Positions 21,508-25,617 of a stretch of DNA of 25,617 bases are shown piece after piece (within the stretch, counting starts at the first letter, position 1; every line of letters begins with the position of its first letter). Source of the stretch: a virus. The DNA lies in IMG/VR virus record IMGVR_UViG_3300005602_000011, positions 1-25,617 of that record. The stretch is one strand, 5' to 3'. Position numbers and translations under genes: made by a program. The notes under the pieces were generated by a model that did not search any database, had not been told where the DNA came from, and worked only from the letters and a program-made list of their open reading frames with translations.

Positions 21508-22307
21508 GCATCATATCGGTTAACCTTCAGGAGGGTTTCGGGAATCGTTGCAGCCAGTATGCTTTTGCTCGCGCCTACTCGGAAAAGCACGGCTGCACCC
21601 TGCAAACAAACTTTTGGATGGGTCAGAAGGTTTTCCAGATAGACGATCCACGGATTGAAAAGCCGCTTCCTGTTCGGCGCATGGAGGACATCGACCGTTG
21701 GAACGGCGAGGTTGACATTGAGGTGTCAGGCTGGGGTCAGCACCAACGATGCCTGATTTACAGCCGGGCCGATGCGCGCCGTTATTTCACTTTTCGCCCG
21801 GAAATCATTTCGATGCTAGTGAACGTGCCCAAGTACGATATTGCGGCGCACCTGCGTTGGGCGGATTTCCTGTCGATCCCGGACGCCGGATTCATCGCTA
21901 TTTCCAAGGAATCCTACCTCATCGCGTGCGACCATTTCGGAATCGACCGTAGTAAGCTCAGGTTCATACAGGAGGAGTCTCCTCTTGTGGTACCACAGAT
22001 TGAACCTGGCTATTGGATTTCGCCTCATAGCGACCACCACACGCGCTCGGATGACCCACGTATCACAAGCCTTGGGTTTCTTCCCGATTTCTACGCGCTG
22101 ATGCAGGCTGACATCCTGTTTCGGGCCAACTCCACCTTTAGTCTATGGGCGGCGATCCTAGGCCATCACTCGCGCATTTTCAGCCCGAACCTGAACGGGA
22201 TAAAAAAGCGATCTGGATTCCAAGAAGTGCCGTTCTTTGAGGGGAACCACTGCGCCATAACGAGCGATGCCAATTACCACACTGAATTGAACCTGCGTGA
22301 GACGTGA
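21504..22307 (+). CDS. GT11-like (alpha-1,2-fucosyltransferase-type) enzyme, 267 aa
   Basis: The N-terminus NLQEGFGNRCSQYAFARAYS corresponds to the G.GNQ..QYA.A opening of GT11. IAAHLRWADFL (113-123) corresponds to the HxRxxD donor-binding motif. The acceptor-side FRANSTFSLWAAILGHHSRI (206-225) matches the SNSSFSWWAA block. These are three family landmarks in the right order. GT11 enzymes usually transfer fucose from GDP-fucose. Whether this one uses fucose or another deoxy sugar is not shown. A host nucleotide-sugar supply would be required, since no biosynthesis genes are present. It is the last gene of the cassette and stops four bases from the convergent large gene, with no clear terminator. 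Confidence 0.8.
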   Translation: MSIISVNLQEGFGNRCSQYAFARAYSEKHGCTLQTNFWMGQKVFQIDDPRIEKPLPVRRMEDIDRWNGEVDIEVSGWGQHQRCLIYSRADARRYFTFRPEIISMLVNVPKYDIAAHLRWADFLSIPDAGFIAISKESYLIACDHFGIDRSKLRFIQEESPLVVPQIEPGYWISPHSDHHTRSDDPRITSLGFLPDFYALMQADILFRANSTFSLWAAILGHHSRIFSPNLNGIKKRSGFQEVPFFEGNHCAITSDANYHTELNLRET

Positions 22308-22311
22308 GGCG

Positions 22312-25300
22312 TCACTTACCCCGCTTAGCAGGAACCAGTTCCCGCGCCCCGGGAATCCCTGTCTCGACGTGTTGAATAACCGTTTTTGGCGCTCGCTTAA
22401 TTGGCTGTCCAGATGCGCTCTTGTCGGTCATTTGAGCGATGTCCGAAACGATCTGTGGCACCGTTGCGCTCTTGGCCAATTCACCCCGCGCATATTTCCC
22501 CTGTGCTCCCGGAGCCAAAGCCTCTGTGATATTGCGAGCGTTTGAGACGTAAGGCATCTCATCAAGAAGACCCGCCACCCCAGCCATCACGCCATCTCCA
22601 AGCGTTCCTTCCTCGCCGGTCTTGTGTGTGATATGATCCATGACGTGCCCGACGGTTGCTCCAAAATGATAGGGTTCAAAAATAGGCAGATGGATCATCC
22701 AGCGGGGAATATCGACACCGCCTATTTTCATTCCTCCAAATTCTGGTGAACCCGGCGGCTGTTTTCCTGGCTGATAATAACCTCCGACGTTTTTCCGGTT
22801 GTAAAATCCCGCTAACATGATTCCAGCCCCAAGTGCGCCTTTTTTCCAATGACGCATGATGCTGTCTTTTTCGGACGCCGAAAGTTTATCCACCCCTTCG
22901 CTGATGGCCTGCATGGTCTTGATTGCCGCCCGAGGAAGTCCTAGCCCGAGGTTATTGTAAGTCGCCGATTCCACGAAGTAATTCGTCGGGATATGGACAA
23001 TCGGCATAGCGAACCGCATGATGCCTTCGATAGCCCGTGCTGTTGTCGGATGCTCATTGGAATTGCGCAGAGAGTTGTAAAGCATGTTTAACCGCTTGGT
23101 CAGGATATTGTCGTTCTGGAACTTTGCCCGAAGACCATCATTCACGGCTTCGTTATTCACCCGCAACTGATTCACCGGGTTAGTCATATCCGTTCCGTGT
23201 TGCATCTCCCATGCAGTACGCTCGCGAAGGCTGATTTTGTATTCTTGGGCGAAGGCCGGAAGCTTTAGAAGCGCGTGGGTGTTGGCAAGATAGTGCAGGA
23301 TTGACGGAGGATAGGCCCGTTGACCGGCATTGATCTCGGCGTCCGTCTTGCCTGTCTTAAGCACGTTTACGGCCTGTTGCAGCGCATAGTGCCACCCCTC
23401 GACGTAGCCTTTGACTGTGTTCTCAAGCGTCTTTCCGGTTGTCCCGCCTTGGCGTGGCGCACCCTCGGCGATGTCGCTGATACCCGGAACCCGACGAAGA
23501 CCTTCTCCAATCGCTGACTCGGCCCCCGTCATACCGATGCGACCCTCTCCGGCGACAGCGATCTTGCCGAAAGTCTTCATGCCTGAAATCAGGCCAATGC
23601 GGCGAAGGTTCACGAATCCGTCCCATATTTTCTGTCCGATGCTCCGGTTTGCCTGCTTATCCTTGTAAAGCGAATCTTGGAACGCCTGCTTGGCGCGTTC
23701 GCTATCCGCACGGAGCTTTGCAATTTCCGGGGTCTCGGTAACTGGCGAAGGTTTCGGACGCGGGCCAAAATCGGAGTTTTTCAGGCGATCCTGATAATCG
23801 GCGATTTGATTCCTAAGCCTTGTCTTCGCATTGGCGATGGCTCGACCCTCAGCATCTTCTTGGCTGGCCGGATATTCTCTCGGAATGACTTTCCCCTTGT
23901 ACGGGTCGGTCGGGATTTTTTCTCCCGGAGTCTGAAAACGACGCGACGGAACCTGATCCATTTTCACCAGTTGACCCAACTGGTTTTTTAGACGCAGTTC
24001 CTCGGCTGTCGGCGTGCGCTGTTCGACGCCACTCTTTTTGAGCTTTTCGGAGTTTGAGTAATCCTCGATCTTGGCCACTTGCTGCATCTGTCCTTTGAGG
24101 TCGCGCAGCTTAGCCTTGATCTCGTCGGGGTTGAGCGGCTTGAAATCCCCGTAGCCTGAGATCGCATCCATTGTGTCACGACGGCTCATTTCGGGAATGA
24201 TTTCTTTTACAATTCCGTGAACCGCATCAATCAAGGGTTCGCGTTCAGTAATGCCTGAGCGGACAAAATGCTCTGCAATTTGCCGGATGACAGGCTGGAT
24301 TCCCCTCGGGCCTGATTCATCGTCAGCACGAGTTTTCAGTTTGTCCGTGATGGTCTGAAGATCGGGAGGAGTCCCGTAGCCCTTCCCCTCCTTGGAAATT
24401 CTGGCGGTCATTTTTTCCAGCTCAGTTCCCGCCTGGTCTTGGGAAGTCTTCTGGTCAGCCGCTATACGAGCCTCATCCAAAGCCTGCTGAGTCTCCGTTA
24501 TCTTTTCGTGCTGAGCCTCATTCTCGGCCCTCTGTTTATCGGTGAGCGGCGAACCATCATTGGCAGCACGACGGATCGTTTCCATCCTAGCCAGAGAGAA
24601 ATCTTCGTTGCCAAGCTTCTGCCGGGCGCGCAACCCACGCCCAAGCTCCGTGCCGGTTTTGTTGGCGGCATCGTAGGTGTCTTGGAGTTGCTGGCTCAAT
24701 TCATCCCGGCGCGCCTTGTCCGAATCCAAAGTAACCTCGCTTCCGGTTCCCGAGTTGATGCGCTCATTTACCTTGTCGAATTGGTTCTGAAGGTCGATCT
24801 GGCGGTGGCGCAAAATGTCGTTTTCGATATGGTCAATCGGCCGAGGCTTTGCATTTATATCGTTCACCAAATCTTCTCCAACATTGGGATTCTGGTCGAT
24901 TCGACGCATAGCCTCATCCCAGACTGCGGGGTCTTTCATCCTCTCCGGCTCCATCGCGGGATCAAGACCTCTCGCCGCTCTCTCCATGTCAGTGTAAAGA
25001 TTCTGCGTGCTCGTGATACTCGGGCCGATGGGCTCAAATTCTTTTGGCGAGGCAGCGCCAAGTCCAACCTCAGTAGCTCCCGCTGTGACTGGAGCAGACG
25101 GAGGCATACCAGGCTCCTCTTCATTCCTGTTTTTTATTTCCTCTTGTTCTTTTAACAGCGAAGCAAACTCGGGTGTAAGCTCGGTTTTGTCCGCGTTAAT
25201 ATGCGTCCCCGCAGATTGCATGGATTTCATCTGCTGCTGTATTTCCTGATAGCGCGTGTAGTCGGCAATCTTCTGCCCAACACCTGAAGTGACTTCCTCA

Positions 25301-25617
25301 TCGCTCACCGGTTCGGCGACGCCCTCATATAGGTGGTTAACGTCATATCCGGCCTTGAGCGCGTCCTCCGGTGAACCGGAAAACACCGGCCTTCCCTCTG
25401 GGTTTTCCGGATCAGGAATATCTACTTGTGTGGCTTTTTTACCACCCATTTCCATGACCGTTACTTTCGCATTTTCAGGAAGCGGCTTTAGCTCCTCCGG
25501 ATTTGGTTCAACGGGTTTCTCTGGCGTAGGTTCGCTCGATGGAGCGGGTTCCTCACGAACTTGGGGTTGCTGAACCTCCTCTGCGCCTGCTTCTCCAAAG
25601 GCCGCATGAGCGCCTGT
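22312..25617 (-). CDS. Large polyvalent/internal virion-type protein, partial (at least 1101 aa)
   Basis: An ATG occurs at 25455, but the same frame stays open to the right edge and the upstream residues (ending PEELKPLPENAKVTV) continue the low-complexity style, so the true start is probably outside the window. Residue numbers here count from that internal Met. Residues about 60-600 are polar and coiled-coil rich, including GRGLRARQKLGNEDFSLARM and IRRAANDGSPLTDKQRAENE, patterns I associate with large phage polyvalent proteins. The last 440 residues, from IGQKIWDGFVNLRRIGLISG (606-625), are Gly/Ala-rich with hydrophobic stretches such as KKGALGAGIMLAGFY and resemble the C-terminal region (LPD38-like) of such proteins. 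These are usually packaged and ejected with the DNA. No catalytic domain is visible in this part. Confidence 0.7.
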   Translation of the reverse strand, partial: TGAHAAFGEAGAEEVQQPQVREEPAPSSEPTPEKPVEPNPEELKPLPENAKVTVMEMGGKKATQVDIPDPENPEGRPVFSGSPEDALKAGYDVNHLYEGVAEPVSDEEVTSGVGQKIADYTRYQEIQQQMKSMQSAGTHINADKTELTPEFASLLKEQEEIKNRNEEEPGMPPSAPVTAGATEVGLGAASPKEFEPIGPSITSTQNLYTDMERAARGLDPAMEPERMKDPAVWDEAMRRIDQNPNVGEDLVNDINAKPRPIDHIENDILRHRQIDLQNQFDKVNERINSGTGSEVTLDSDKARRDELSQQLQDTYDAANKTGTELGRGLRARQKLGNEDFSLARMETIRRAANDGSPLTDKQRAENEAQHEKITETQQALDEARIAADQKTSQDQAGTELEKMTARISKEGKGYGTPPDLQTITDKLKTRADDESGPRGIQPVIRQIAEHFVRSGITEREPLIDAVHGIVKEIIPEMSRRDTMDAISGYGDFKPLNPDEIKAKLRDLKGQMQQVAKIEDYSNSEKLKKSGVEQRTPTAEELRLKNQLGQLVKMDQVPSRRFQTPGEKIPTDPYKGKVIPREYPASQEDAEGRAIANAKTRLRNQIADYQDRLKNSDFGPRPKPSPVTETPEIAKLRADSERAKQAFQDSLYKDKQANRSIGQKIWDGFVNLRRIGLISGMKTFGKIAVAGEGRIGMTGAESAIGEGLRRVPGISDIAEGAPRQGGTTGKTLENTVKGYVEGWHYALQQAVNVLKTGKTDAEINAGQRAYPPSILHYLANTHALLKLPAFAQEYKISLRERTAWEMQHGTDMTNPVNQLRVNNEAVNDGLRAKFQNDNILTKRLNMLYNSLRNSNEHPTTARAIEGIMRFAMPIVHIPTNYFVESATYNNLGLGLPRAAIKTMQAISEGVDKLSASEKDSIMRHWKKGALGAGIMLAGFYNRKNVGGYYQPGKQPPGSPEFGGMKIGGVDIPRWMIHLPIFEPYHFGATVGHVMDHITHKTGEEGTLGDGVMAGVAGLLDEMPYVSNARNITEALAPGAQGKYARGELAKSATVPQIVSDIAQMTDKSASGQPIKRAPKTVIQHVETGIPGARELVPAKRGK

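Noticed and set aside
22290-22330. Possible terminator between the GT11-like gene and the convergent large gene
   Set aside because: Only a four-base-pair stem (GACG/CGTC) and no T-run could be found.

Overview
The window is a stretch of a tailed double-stranded DNA phage genome (or prophage / metagenomic phage contig). The call rests on gene order. Reading along the minus strand there is a large terminase with both ATPase and nuclease motifs, two small proteins, a cluster of tiny head-associated proteins, a 764-residue portal-type protein, a Pro-rich coiled-coil scaffold-type protein, a capsid-type protein, tail-fibre-type proteins including one ending in an SGNH esterase, and a set of small membrane/coiled-coil proteins. 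The long portal, the single large internal-virion-type protein and the absence of tape-measure and tail-tube genes suggest a podovirus-like particle. No gene pins down the host. The membrane/coiled-coil cassette and the glycan-active genes fit a Gram-negative host, but this is inference. No tRNA, CRISPR array, insertion sequence, integrase or replication gene was seen.

Layout. Positions 1-836 (+) hold five tightly coupled mini-genes, the first cut by the window edge, closed by a strong hairpin terminator at 876-914. Positions 956-2566 (-) hold four small membrane/coiled-coil proteins (candidate lysis or membrane-remodelling cassette). Positions 2563-6349 (-) are the tail/appendage module. An HNH endonuclease on the plus strand (6518-7174) lies between that module and the terminator of the capsid gene. 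Positions 7224-16011 (-) are the head and packaging module: capsid, scaffold, small head protein, portal, small proteins, terminase. An HNH/AP2 endonuclease overlaps the terminase start (16011-16490).

Positions 16535-22307 (+) form a ten-gene cassette on the opposite strand. It contains a ribbon-helix-helix-type regulator, small unknown proteins, a GT9 (heptosyltransferase-type) enzyme, a GT2-type enzyme, a glycosyltransferase-methyltransferase fusion, another GT-A-type enzyme and a GT11 (fucosyltransferase-type) enzyme. Most of these genes overlap by four bases. The window ends in a very large polyvalent/internal-virion-type protein on the minus strand (22312 to beyond the right edge).

How they may work together: terminase, portal, scaffold and capsid build and fill the head; the fibre and SGNH proteins contact and probably deacylate a surface glycan; the big protein is probably packaged and ejected. 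The glycosyltransferase cassette could decorate virion proteins, remodel the host surface glycan against superinfection, or modify phage DNA. The sequence does not decide between these. The most unusual features are the cassette itself, a C-terminal peptide shared by three of its otherwise unrelated proteins, the palindromic 44-base divergent control region, and three abutting inverted repeats ahead of the capsid gene.
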